37,615 bases of DNA. It comes from DAOUMU01 sp034409055 (GTDB taxonomy: Bacteria > Chloroflexota > Anaerolineae > 4572-78 > J111). Made by a program: the position numbers and the translations under genes. Under the pieces are notes generated by a model, which was given only the letters and a program-made list of their open reading frames with translations, searched no databases and was not told the DNA's origin. Positions 29,888 through 37,479 of this stretch are shown one piece after another; position 1 is the first letter of the stretch, and every line of letters begins with the position of its first letter. The stretch spans positions 1 through 37,615 of the forward strand of contig DAOUMU010000304.1 in the NCBI GenBank assembly GCA_034409055.1, written 5' to 3'.

Positions 29888-31252
29888 ATGACGGTAACTC
29901 AAAGCACTAAAGACAAATTCTTATCAGTAGAACGCCCAGAGCGGATCATTACCGATTTGCCTGGCCCCAAAGCGCAGGCCCTGTTGGCCCGCGATGCCCA
30001 GGTGGTTTCCCCCTCTTATCCCCGCGACTATCCCTTTGTGATGGATCACGGTCGAGGGGCAGAGGTATGGGACGTGGACGGCAACCGCTTTATTGATTTT
30101 GCCGCCGGTATTGCCGTGACTGCCACCGGCCACGCTCATCCCAAAGTGGTGCAGGCCATTAAAGCGGCGGCGGACAAATTTCTGCACATTTCTTCGGATT
30201 TTTACCATGAGTTGCAGGTAAAGTTGGGCGAAAAGATGAATAACATCGCCCCCCTGGATGAACCGGCTATGACCTTCTTTACCAACTCCGGTACCGAAAG
30301 CGTCGAAGGGGCCTTGAAGCTGGCCCGCTATGTGACCGGTCGCCAGCGTTTCATCGGCTTTTTGGGGGGCTTTCATGGCCGCACGATGGGCTCATTGGCC
30401 TTTACTTCCAGTAAATATACCCAGCAGGATGGTTTTTTCCCGACCATGCCGGGTGTCACCCACGTGCCCTATCCCAATGAGTATCGCCCCATTTTGGCCG
30501 GCGATGACCAGGGACAGGCTGTGCTCAATTACATTGAAAACGTGCTGTTCCAGAGCAGCGTGCCGGCCAACGAAGTGGCGGCCATTTTGGTCGAACCCAT
30601 TCAGGGAGAGGGGGGGTACATTGTACCTCCCGATAGTTTCTTGCCTGGCTTACGCGAATTGTGTGACCGTCACGGCATCCTGCTCATCGCCGACGAGGTA
30701 CAAAGCGGCCTCGGCCGCACCGGCCAGATGTTTACCGTCAATCATTGGGGAGTGAAACCTGATATTATTACCACGGCCAAAGGACTGGCTTCCGGCATGC
30801 CCATCGGGACCGTGACGGCTCGCAAATCGTTAATGGAACAATGGGGACGTGGAGCGCATGGGAATACCTATGGGGGCAACCCCCTTTGCTGTGCGGCTGC
30901 CCTGGCTACGATTGAGCTGGTGGAAGAGGAATACCGGGCCAATGCGGCCACCATTGGTCAATATTTGTTGGGCAAAATGCGAGATTTGGCTGCTCGCTAC
31001 CCCATAATTGGCCACGTCCGGGGTAAAGGCTTGATGATTGGCATGGAATTTGTCAAAGACCCCACTACCAAAGAGCCGGCCACCAAATTTGTGGCCGAGC
31101 TGGTACATGAAGCTTTCTACAACGGTTTATTGTTACTACCCTGTGGAGTCAGTACAATTCGCTTTATGCCACCGCTTATGCTCGGCAAAGATTTGGCCGA
31201 TGAGGCCATGGAGATTATTGAGGAGTCGATCCAGGCTGTTGCCGAGCAATAG
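29888..31252 (+). CDS. class III PLP aminotransferase (acetylornithine/GABA/ornithine type)
   Basis: A cytoplasmic PLP enzyme of 454 residues. Visible: LPGPKAQALLARD, YPFVMDHGRGAEVWDVDGN, FTNSGTESVEGALKLAR (phosphate cup), FHGRTMGSLAFTSSK, ILVEPIQGEGG, LLIADEVQSGLGRTG (D269) and the PLP lysine K298 in TTAKGLASGMPIG. The N-terminal PGPKA and SYPRDYP features recall archaeal-type broad-specificity aminotransferases or racemases and GabT-like proteins, so the donor could be ornithine, 4-aminobutyrate or lysine derivatives; I do not assign a symbol. TAGGAG lies 8 nt before the ATG. It stands alone between repeat-rich spacers; the kamA locus 4 kb upstream is a possible but unproven metabolic link. 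Confidence 0.88.
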   Translation: MTVTQSTKDKFLSVERPERIITDLPGPKAQALLARDAQVVSPSYPRDYPFVMDHGRGAEVWDVDGNRFIDFAAGIAVTATGHAHPKVVQAIKAAADKFLHISSDFYHELQVKLGEKMNNIAPLDEPAMTFFTNSGTESVEGALKLARYVTGRQRFIGFLGGFHGRTMGSLAFTSSKYTQQDGFFPTMPGVTHVPYPNEYRPILAGDDQGQAVLNYIENVLFQSSVPANEVAAILVEPIQGEGGYIVPPDSFLPGLRELCDRHGILLIADEVQSGLGRTGQMFTVNHWGVKPDIITTAKGLASGMPIGTVTARKSLMEQWGRGAHGNTYGGNPLCCAAALATIELVEEEYRANAATIGQYLLGKMRDLAARYPIIGHVRGKGLMIGMEFVKDPTTKEPATKFVAELVHEAFYNGLLLLPCGVSTIRFMPPLMLGKDLADEAMEIIEESIQAVAEQ

Positions 31253-31283
31253 AGGTAAGCGTTCAAACGGGGGCTCAAATTGA

Positions 31284-31377
31284 CCTTCCCGGAAGCTAAA
31301 TCATCCATTTACACGAAAAATCAGGCTCAGCGGTGATTTTTGAGGCTAAATACCCTTCTCTGACGCTTCCGGGAAGG
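31284..31377. repeat. 13-bp perfect inverted repeat with inner and outer arms
   Basis: CCTTCCCGGAAGC (31284-31296) and GCTTCCGGGAAGG (31365-31377) are perfect complements. Inside, AAAAATCA and TGATTTTT pair, and outside GTTCAA and TTGAAC pair. It may terminate the aminotransferase transcript through its inner T-rich arm, or be a MITE-like repeat. Confidence 0.6.
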
Positions 31378-31427
31378 TGGCTTGAACGGTTACCACAGAT
31401 ATATACAAAAGAAAGTTTATATTGAAT

Positions 31428-31455
31428 TTGAAAAATTTAGATTGCCAATTATAAT
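31428..31455 (+). promoter_or_regulatory. htpG promoter
   Basis: TTGAAA (31428-31433), 16-bp spacer, perfect TATAAT (31450-31455). The predicted start near 31462 leaves a leader of about 118 nt that contains the hairpin at 31481-31552. Confidence 0.6.
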
Positions 31456-31480
31456 TTTAAGTAACAACTTGTCTCAGAGT

Positions 31481-31552
31481 GAGGCGTTCCTCTTGCTCAA
31501 CTTCTGACATAAATTGGCAGATCTATATGTCGAGTCAGCAGACGAACGCCTC
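31481..31552 (+). promoter_or_regulatory. htpG leader hairpin (attenuator or thermometer candidate)
   Basis: GAGGCGTTC (31481-31489) and GAACGCCTC (31544-31552) form a perfect 9-bp stem, with CTGACA and TGTC...GTCAG pairings inside. The stem is followed by TCTTTAATTTG, a U-rich run as in an attenuator. The ribosome site GGAGG (31568-31572) is 15 nt further on and is not inside the stem. Confidence 0.45.
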
Positions 31553-31579
31553 TTTAATTTGTTTGTTGGAGGTATCAAA

Positions 31580-33544
31580 ATGGCAGAGGAGCAAGTCAAG
31601 GCAGACAATAGCAATTCTCAGGCAGACACGACCCAGATCGAGTTCCGGGCCGAAATTCAGCAACTGCTCAATATTCTGGTACATTCCCTCTACAAAGATC
31701 GTGAAATCTTCTTGCGTGAATTAATCTCCAACGCATCGGACGCCCTCAATCGCATCCAATTTGAGATGCTCACCAAGCGGGATGTACTCGATGAGGAGGC
31801 TGAACTGGCCATCTACCTGGAAATGGATGAAGCAGCCCGAAAGTTGATCATTCGCGATACGGGTATTGGCATGACCCAGGAAGAATTAACCGAAAATCTG
31901 GGCACCATTGCCCGCTCCGGGGCGCAAAGGTTTCTGCAAGCGATGGAAGAAGCCGGTAGGCGGGGACAAGGGGTGACCTTTGACATTATTGGTCAATTTG
32001 GGGTGGGCTTCTATTCGGTCTTTATGGTGGCTGAAGAAGTGACAGTCACTTCTCGGGCCTACCTTCCAGAGGCCCAGGCGGCGGTCTGGTCTTCCACCGG
32101 CCAGGGGACCTATACCATCGGCCCGGCTGACAAGGGCGATCGGGGCACGACCATCGAGATTAAGCTGAAGGAAGAGGCCACGGAGTTTGCCAGCCCGCAT
32201 CGGATCAAACAAATCGTCAAGACCCACTCCGATTTTGTGGCCTTTCCGATTTACGTCAAAGAAGAGAAGCCTCCGGCTGAGGGCGAAAAAGAAGGTAAGA
32301 CGGAATTTGTGCAGGCCAATCAGCAGACGGCCATCTGGCGGCAATCGCTGCGCGAAGTGGATGAGGACAAGTATGAGGCATTTTACCGCCAACTGACCCT
32401 CGATTTTGGCAAGCCCCTGTTGCGGGTCCACACCTCGGCCGATGCACCGGTCCAGTTCTATACCTTGCTGTTTGTGCCTTCCAAGAAGGATTACAGGCTG
32501 TTTGGCCTGAAAGAGGATCATGGCTTGAAACTGTACTCGCGCAAAGTGCTGATTGCCGAAAATTTCAAGGAGTTGCTGCCGAACTATCTGCGCTTTGTGG
32601 AAGGGGTAGTGGACTCAGAAGACCTACCCTTGAACATCTCGCGGGAGACGGTGCAGACTACGCCCATGTTGAAAAAGATCCAGAGTGTGTTGGTGCGGCG
32701 GCTGGCCGGCGAATTGAACACGCTGGCGAAAGAGAACCCGGACACCTACCGTACCTTCTGGCAAGAGTTTGGCAGCTTTATCAAAGAGGGGCTTGCCACC
32801 GACCCGGACAGCAAAGGCAGGTTCACCGATTTGCTACGCTTCCAGTCCAGCCAGGGCGAAGGCGCGGATGACTTGGTGTCGCTGGCCCAATACACGGAGC
32901 GGATGAAACAAGATCAGAACGAGATCTACTACATTTTGGGCGACGATTACCAGGTAACCTCCCGCAGCCCGCACCTGGAGTATTTCAAGAAGCACGACCT
33001 GGAGGTGCTGTACCTGACCGACCCGATGGACAGCTTCATGCTGGTCGGCCTGACCGAGTACAACGGCAAACCGCTGAAGAACGTAGACGATGCCGGACTG
33101 GAGCTGCCGGAAGTGGAGAAGACAGAAGAGGAGAAGGAGGCTGAAGCGGCTCTTCCTGGAGATCAATTTGAGGCCCTGGTGGCCCGGTTCAAAGAGGTCT
33201 TGGGAGATCGGGTGGAAGACGTACAGGAGAGTAAACTACTGACGGATAGCCCCTGTCGTCTGGTCAATCCGGCCAATGCGGTCAACACCAGCATGCAGCG
33301 GGTGCAACGCCTGCTGGGCAAGGATTATCAAATACCGAAGAAGATCTTGGAGATCAACCGGGGCAGCTCGTTAATCCAGGATCTGTCGGCCCGACTGTCG
33401 GCTAATGCAGAAGATGCTTTGATCAATCCCTTAATCGAGCAGCTTTTTGAGAACGCGCTGGTGATTGAGGGCATCCATCCCAACCCGGCCGACATGATCC
33501 CCCGTATTCAACAGTTGATGGCAGCCGCGGCCAGGCCGCGTTAA
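31580..33544 (+). CDS. htpG: Hsp90-family chaperone HtpG
   Basis: Cytosolic ATP-dependent chaperone of 654 residues. GHKL ATPase motifs: RELISNASDALNR, DTGIGM, GTIARSG and GQFGVGFYSVFMVAEEV; middle-domain motifs LYSRKVLIAENFKELLPNYLRFVEGVVDSEDLPLNISRE; C-terminal dimerisation region with SPCRLVNPANAVNTSMQRVQR. I start at ATG 31580, with GGAGG 7 nt upstream and the usual short lead before TTQIEFRAEIQQLL; the open frame from 31514 reads through the leader hairpin and is not needed. Transcribed alone, with a long leader that may provide heat or other stress control. All ATPase residues seem intact. Confidence 0.95.
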   Translation: MAEEQVKADNSNSQADTTQIEFRAEIQQLLNILVHSLYKDREIFLRELISNASDALNRIQFEMLTKRDVLDEEAELAIYLEMDEAARKLIIRDTGIGMTQEELTENLGTIARSGAQRFLQAMEEAGRRGQGVTFDIIGQFGVGFYSVFMVAEEVTVTSRAYLPEAQAAVWSSTGQGTYTIGPADKGDRGTTIEIKLKEEATEFASPHRIKQIVKTHSDFVAFPIYVKEEKPPAEGEKEGKTEFVQANQQTAIWRQSLREVDEDKYEAFYRQLTLDFGKPLLRVHTSADAPVQFYTLLFVPSKKDYRLFGLKEDHGLKLYSRKVLIAENFKELLPNYLRFVEGVVDSEDLPLNISRETVQTTPMLKKIQSVLVRRLAGELNTLAKENPDTYRTFWQEFGSFIKEGLATDPDSKGRFTDLLRFQSSQGEGADDLVSLAQYTERMKQDQNEIYYILGDDYQVTSRSPHLEYFKKHDLEVLYLTDPMDSFMLVGLTEYNGKPLKNVDDAGLELPEVEKTEEEKEAEAALPGDQFEALVARFKEVLGDRVEDVQESKLLTDSPCRLVNPANAVNTSMQRVQRLLGKDYQIPKKILEINRGSSLIQDLSARLSANAEDALINPLIEQLFENALVIEGIHPNPADMIPRIQQLMAAAARPR

Positions 33545-33556
33545 GAGATTTCAACT

Positions 33557-33817
33557 TTATGTAACCAAGATATTTTTGAATTGAAAAGCGCCTCCCCGAA
33601 TGATCTTGCCGGCACCTGCCAGGCGAAAGCCAGAGCGAAGCAAGCTGTATTCCTGCCGGTAATAAAGGGGGACAATGGCTGTATCTTCAGCCACCAAAAT
33701 CTTATCGGCCTGGTGATAAAGAACTAACCGCGCTTGCTGGTCGGTTAAGCGGGCGGCGCGTTCTACAAGGCTGTCCGCCTTTTGCAGGATGGTCCGGGTG
33801 ATACCCCGGCAGGGCAA
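33557..33817 (-). pseudogene. C-terminal remnant of a family 5 solute-binding protein
   Basis: An 86-codon frame. Its C-terminal 70 residues match the end of OppA/DppA-type extracellular peptide-binding proteins: ADSLVERAARLTDQQARLVL, YHQADKILVAEDTAIVPLYYRQEY, and a natural-looking end QFKNILVT. The remaining 450 or more residues, including signal peptide and ligand lobes, are absent. It converges on htpG with a 12-bp gap. Remnant of a peptide ABC transporter locus removed by deletion. Confidence 0.75.
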
Positions 33818-33823
33818 ATTGAT

Positions 33824-33852
33824 TTGATGGTCGCTCGGCGACAGGGTATAAT
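33824..33852 (+). promoter_or_regulatory. promoter of antitoxin-Doc pair
   Basis: TTGATG (33824-33829), 17-bp spacer, perfect TATAAT (33847-33852); AAAGG follows before the ATG at 33885. Confidence 0.6.
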
Positions 33853-33884
33853 CAGGTCAGCCTACAGTGAAAGGATGAGACCTT

Positions 33885-34136
33885 ATGGCCACGTTAACCA
33901 TTGAATTACCGGATGAATTAGCCCAACAACTTCAGGGGCGGGGCATTTCTCAGGAGCGGTTAGAAAAAGTCATCACCCATGTTGTACAAGAACTTCTCCA
34001 GGAATGGGAAGAAAAGCCTTCGACCAGATCAATGGAAACGGCAACACCTCAGTCAGCCTGGAGCGATGGCGCGGCTTTTGCCCGACAGGTCATTGCCAAC
34101 AACCGCGAACTTTTTGACGAACTGGCCCGACTCTAA
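33885..34136 (+). CDS. ribbon-helix-helix-like antitoxin
   Basis: An 83-residue protein. N-terminal beta strand TLTIELPDELAQQL and helices around ISQERLEKVITHVVQELLQE look like a ribbon-helix-helix DNA-binding module; the C-terminal part (SAWSDGAAFARQVIANNRELFDELARL) is likely the toxin-neutralising segment. Its stop shares one base with the Doc start (TAATG), implying coupling. The pairing is unusual in that Doc is classically partnered by Phd. Its role as antitoxin is inferred from size, order and overlap. Confidence 0.75.
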   Translation: MATLTIELPDELAQQLQGRGISQERLEKVITHVVQELLQEWEEKPSTRSMETATPQSAWSDGAAFARQVIANNRELFDELARL

Positions 34137-34588
34137 TGGCTGGTCCCGATCCTTACGCCGATATCATCGCCGAGTTAGTGGTTCAGGTTTATAATATTCA
34201 CGAAGTTATCATCGAAGAGAGTGGCGGTTTGGAAGGCCTGCGCGATGGAGCGATGCTCCATGCCGCTGTTGCCCGTCCCTTTGCTACCTTTGCCGGCGCT
34301 GATCTGTATGCCGATGATTTTGAAAAAGCGGCGGCGCTTTTTCATTCTTTGATCAAAAGCCACCCCTTTATGGACGGTACCAAGCGCACGGCGTTTATGT
34401 CTACCCTCTATTTTCTGGAGAATCGAGGCTATGTCATTCCGAAATACCTCCCCAAAGATGATGTTATCCGCTTCTGCCTGGACATCGCCGAAGAAAATAT
34501 CCGCCGTGCCGAAGACCCCACCATCCAACCCAAAACTATCGCCGAGATTGCCGCCTGGTTTCGCCGGCTGCTCGGCGTAGCCAGTTAA
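34136..34588 (+). CDS. doc: Doc-type Fic toxin
   Basis: A 150-residue death-on-curing protein. The Fic-core motif is HPFMDGTKRTAF (76-87), with conserved H76, F78, K83 and R84; T82 stands where Asn is usual in the NKR of Doc. The N-terminal helices (LVVQVYNIHEVIIEESGGLEGLRDGAMLHAAVARPF) match Doc proteins, which phosphorylate EF-Tu (P1 Doc; family knowledge). The unusual Thr might weaken catalysis or be a lineage variant. The start overlaps the antitoxin stop by 1 nt. No internal damage. Confidence 0.87.
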   Translation: MAGPDPYADIIAELVVQVYNIHEVIIEESGGLEGLRDGAMLHAAVARPFATFAGADLYADDFEKAAALFHSLIKSHPFMDGTKRTAFMSTLYFLENRGYVIPKYLPKDDVIRFCLDIAEENIRRAEDPTIQPKTIAEIAAWFRRLLGVAS

Positions 34589-34605
34589 GCGCAGGCTGGT
34601 TAGAA

Positions 34606-34628
34606 TGATGAATGAAGAATGATAGGCT
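34606..34628. repeat. AATGANN period-7 tract
   Basis: Three phased heptamers: AATGATG, AATGAAG, AATGATA. Part of the 394-bp non-coding stretch between the Doc gene and the UDP-glucose pyrophosphorylase gene, which also holds GCTGAGG-type repeats (about 34705-34736), a terminator and a gene remnant. Confidence 0.55.
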
Positions 34629-34820
34629 GAAATCCTCATATTCTATCCATCCTGCTCTGAGCGACCGGGCCAAACTTCAGCGCGGCGGCGGTCGGTTGAA
34701 CCGCTGAGGTGCTGAGGAGGGTGAGGACGCTGAGATGTTTCAGCAGTCTCAACGGCGACTCCGGTTGTGTGGTGAGTGGTGGCCGGTAGCCCTTGACCGC
34801 TATCGTACGCTGCAAAGCCC

Positions 34821-34851
34821 CAGCGAGGGAGGATCCGGTCCTCCCTCGCTG
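34821..34851 (+). terminator. strong rho-independent terminator
   Basis: Perfect 13-bp stem CAGCGAGGGAGGA (34821-34833) and TCCTCCCTCGCTG (34839-34851), loop TCCGG, followed by AATTTTTG. It lies 230 bp past the Doc stop, so it may have belonged to a lost gene or end a longer transcript. Confidence 0.8.
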
Positions 34852-34875
34852 AATTTTTGAGGGTGAGGTGTTAGC

Positions 34876-34978
34876 CTACTTCACAATCAGCGGCAGGTAA
34901 ATGCCGTTCGACCCGCTAAAGCTACTGGCGCTGACTACTTCTAATTGAACGCAGTTTTTCGGGTGTGTGAAGCAGAAC
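34876..34978 (-). pseudogene. C-terminal remnant of a secreted protein
   Basis: On the minus strand an open stretch reads PKNCVQLEVVSASSFSGSNG then IYLPLIVK and TAG (34878-34876). Short YLPL-type tails close many secreted or surface proteins of Chloroflexota (recalled, not searched). No start or longer frame exists upstream, where the UDP-glucose pyrophosphorylase gene ends in another frame. Low-confidence gene relic. Confidence 0.4.
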
Positions 34979-34982
34979 CACC

Positions 34983-36374
34983 TCACACGCGCCGCTCTCC
35001 CTCAATGACCGCCCTGTCCTCAATCTCAACCGACTGTCCCGACTCATTGATAAGCCGGACTGTTCCCTTTAAGGTAACGTTTTGCCCAAATTTTATGTCC
35101 CCCTTGATGTTTAATCGTTCACACTCAAGCAGGGAAGGAACGCCATACGGAAAACGAGCCTCGATGTTATCAATCAGCTTGTAGTAAGTGGAGTCCAGAT
35201 CGATCACCACCTGTCCTAGCTTGCGGGCGGGATTGGGAATGATCCGGAAGCCGCCGGTCAGGATATAGGCGTCTGAGCGAACGCCCAGTAAATCGTTGGT
35301 GGTCTTGACCGGGGCAAAGCGGCTGCGCGGCACCCGGACGGCCCCGGCTCCTGCAAAGATGGCAATGGCGGCACCCATGGCCGTCTCCAACTGGTAGACC
35401 GGGGTGGAGGTGCTATCGCGGGGGTCAACGGTTTTGCGGTTACGAATCATGGGCAGGCCCAAAATATTGCTTTTGGCGGTCATTGTCTCTTTCAAAACGG
35501 GTAAATTGAGCCACAAATTGTTCGTATTAAAATATTTGTGACGGGTGACGTCCTGAAAAGCGTCCATGTCAGCCGGCGGGCATTGGGCCGATTCCCGCAA
35601 AATAAGTTGCCCATTGGGCAGTTGGGCCAGATGGCCCCCCTTCTTGTCGGCCTCGGTCCGGTCCGCGACTTCCATCATGAAGGGCAGCCGGTTTTCGACA
35701 AAATAGCCCAAAATGGCCGGGTCGATGACTGCTCCCAGGTTATCGGCGTTGGCCACAAAAGCATAGGCATAACCGGCCTCCAGTAGGGTATCCAGCATAC
35801 CGCTGGTTACCAGGGCCGTATAAATGTCACCGTGACCGGGGGGATACCATTCCAGGTTGGGGTCCTGGGGCCAGGTGACCGGACTTAAGTCGGCCCGGGT
35901 TATTTTGGGAACCTTGTGTTGTAAAAAGTCCAGGGGAATATCACCCCACAGGTCGGGGTATTGCTTGAGGGCAGCCAGGGAGTCATCGCGGGTAACAAAG
36001 CTATTCATCAGGACCAGAGGAATATTGCTCTGTAGGGCCTGCCGGGCAATGATGTCCAGAAAGGAAAGATTATCCCTAACAGTTAGTAATGATTTAGCCT
36101 TATCCAACCCCATGCTGGTACCCAGGCCGCCGTTCAGTTTGAATAGGACGGTTTTGGATAAAGCCGCCTGTCCTGTTTCCATCAGTTCTGGGGGGAAGGT
36201 TTCCACGTCAGGCAGAGATTCGACGGACCTGATGTCGGCTTCTGGGATAAGGCCCGTCTGGCCCTCTACCAACAGGGTGTAATAATATTCGAAGGTTTTG
36301 ACGACAATGTCGGGTAGGTCTTCAGTTTGCATACGTTCAACAAAGGGGCGAAAATTTCCGGTAACGGATGTCAT
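34983..36374 (-). CDS. UTP-glucose-1-phosphate uridylyltransferase, eukaryote (UGP2/UDPGP) type
   Basis: Makes UDP-glucose from UTP and glucose 1-phosphate for glycans and trehalose-type metabolism. A 463-residue protein of the UDPGP family: nucleotide loop LFKLNGGLGTSMGLDKAKSL, LEWYPPGHGDIY, YAFVANADNLGAV, FAPVKTTNDLLGVRSDAY and a C-terminal beta-helix-like region (LNIKGDIKFGQNVTLKGTVRL). This type differs from the short bacterial GalU and is scattered among bacteria. AAGGAG lies 7 nt before the ATG. The promoter region is rich in inverted repeats. Not obviously operonic with the HAD gene upstream on the same strand (330-bp gap). Confidence 0.9.
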   Translation of the reverse strand: MTSVTGNFRPFVERMQTEDLPDIVVKTFEYYYTLLVEGQTGLIPEADIRSVESLPDVETFPPELMETGQAALSKTVLFKLNGGLGTSMGLDKAKSLLTVRDNLSFLDIIARQALQSNIPLVLMNSFVTRDDSLAALKQYPDLWGDIPLDFLQHKVPKITRADLSPVTWPQDPNLEWYPPGHGDIYTALVTSGMLDTLLEAGYAYAFVANADNLGAVIDPAILGYFVENRLPFMMEVADRTEADKKGGHLAQLPNGQLILRESAQCPPADMDAFQDVTRHKYFNTNNLWLNLPVLKETMTAKSNILGLPMIRNRKTVDPRDSTSTPVYQLETAMGAAIAIFAGAGAVRVPRSRFAPVKTTNDLLGVRSDAYILTGGFRIIPNPARKLGQVVIDLDSTYYKLIDNIEARFPYGVPSLLECERLNIKGDIKFGQNVTLKGTVRLINESGQSVEIEDRAVIEGERRV

Positions 36375-36405
36375 TGATTTTCTCCTTCGAAAATAGGTTT
36401 GTAGT

Positions 36406-36591
36406 AGCGACTTCAGTCGCTTTCCAGGGGTTCAACGACTAATGAAGATTAAAAATTAAATCGGTAATCCTGCCCGGCCTGGCGTGAGGCTAAAGCCGTC
36501 ACGCTGAAAGAGCAAAGGACGTTAAAACGCCCTAAAACACTTGATTTTTAGCCCAATAGGGCTTCGCTCTCTCAGCACGGTGGCTTTAGCC
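36406..36591. repeat. inverted repeats upstream of the UDPGP gene
   Basis: The 330-bp gap 36375-36704 holds no gene. It contains AGCGACT-TC-AGTCGCT (36406-36421) and a larger pair: GGCTAAAGCC (36488-36497) with GGCTTTAGCC (36582-36591), perfect, whose arms extend inward imperfectly (CACGCTGAAAGAG against CTCTCTCAGCACGG). These look like small dispersed palindromic repeats. Confidence 0.6.
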
Positions 36592-36704
36592 CCGTGCGAT
36601 CGGTGGTCAGTTTATTACCGGATTATTTTCTTAAAGTTCATAAGTCGTTACTACGATCCCGTAATTTTCATTATGGTGGTGTGCCGTAGGCTCATAGTCG
36701 CTGC

Positions 36705-37430
36705 TCAGAAGAAAAGTTTCTCCGCCTCCACCCAGGCCAGAAAGTTGCTCAAGCTGCCCTGCCGGTCACATGCTGGCCCTGGTTGTGCTTTGAGGCTGTG
36801 GGTATTATTGGTGATCCACCATGTTTTTAAGCCCAAGGCTCGGGCTGGGGCAATATCGTTTTCCGGGTTGTCGCCGACCATCCAGGTGGTCTCTGGGCTG
36901 CTGTTAACTTTGGTCAGTATCTCTTGATAATAACGGGGGTCGGGCTTGGTGAAGTGGCTATTTTCCATTGTGGTCACCAGGGCATAAGGGAAGTCACTAA
37001 CTCCGGCCCAGGCCAAACGCTGTTCGATGGCCGTGGCCGGGAAGAGCGGATTGGTGGCTATAACCACCTGGCAGCCACTGGCCAGCAGGCGACGGACCAC
37101 CACCCGCGCCTCGGGCCAGAAGGTGGTGTATTGTTGCAGTCGGGGATAATCTTCTCGATAAAGAGCATCCAGAGCCGGTTGGATCACTTCGATAGGCTGC
37201 CCGATGCGCCGGGTAAAATCAGTCAGAAAGGCGACCATGTTGGTCACGGTTGGGTCTTGATTAGCTCGCATGACTTGTATCGAAGCAACCGTCATCTGCT
37301 GTAAGTCTTGTCCGCCGATAAATTGGCGCAGGCGTTTGTGCAAGGCGGCAAAGTAAGGGGGCAAAAACCTGTTCATGTCGTTGCCCAACAAGGTATCATC
37401 TAGATCGAGCAAGAAGGTTGTTGGGAGCAA
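36705..37430 (-). CDS. HAD-superfamily hydrolase
   Basis: A 241-residue cytoplasmic phosphatase-like protein. Motif I DLDDTLL (nucleophile D9, D11), motif II in VVIATNPLF, the motif III lysine in HFTKPDPRYY and motif IV MVGDNPENDIAPARALGL. The helical cap between motifs I and II suggests subclass I; substrate unknown (phosphoglycolate-like or nucleotidase-like are possible). TTG start at 37430 with AGGAG 8 nt upstream, preferred because DLDDT must lie near the N-terminus. R1 copy 4 lies just upstream. Confidence 0.88.
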   Translation of the reverse strand: MLPTTFLLDLDDTLLGNDMNRFLPPYFAALHKRLRQFIGGQDLQQMTVASIQVMRANQDPTVTNMVAFLTDFTRRIGQPIEVIQPALDALYREDYPRLQQYTTFWPEARVVVRRLLASGCQVVIATNPLFPATAIEQRLAWAGVSDFPYALVTTMENSHFTKPDPRYYQEILTKVNSSPETTWMVGDNPENDIAPARALGLKTWWITNNTHSLKAQPGPACDRQGSLSNFLAWVEAEKLFF

Positions 37431-37479
37431 TAGCTTGTCTCCTGGCAGAATGTGTCAAGTGTCAGGTATCAATCGGATA

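Noticed and set aside
31514..31579. Longer HtpG start
   Set aside because: It would translate the leader hairpin; ATG 31580 has a proper GGAGG and the usual N-terminus.
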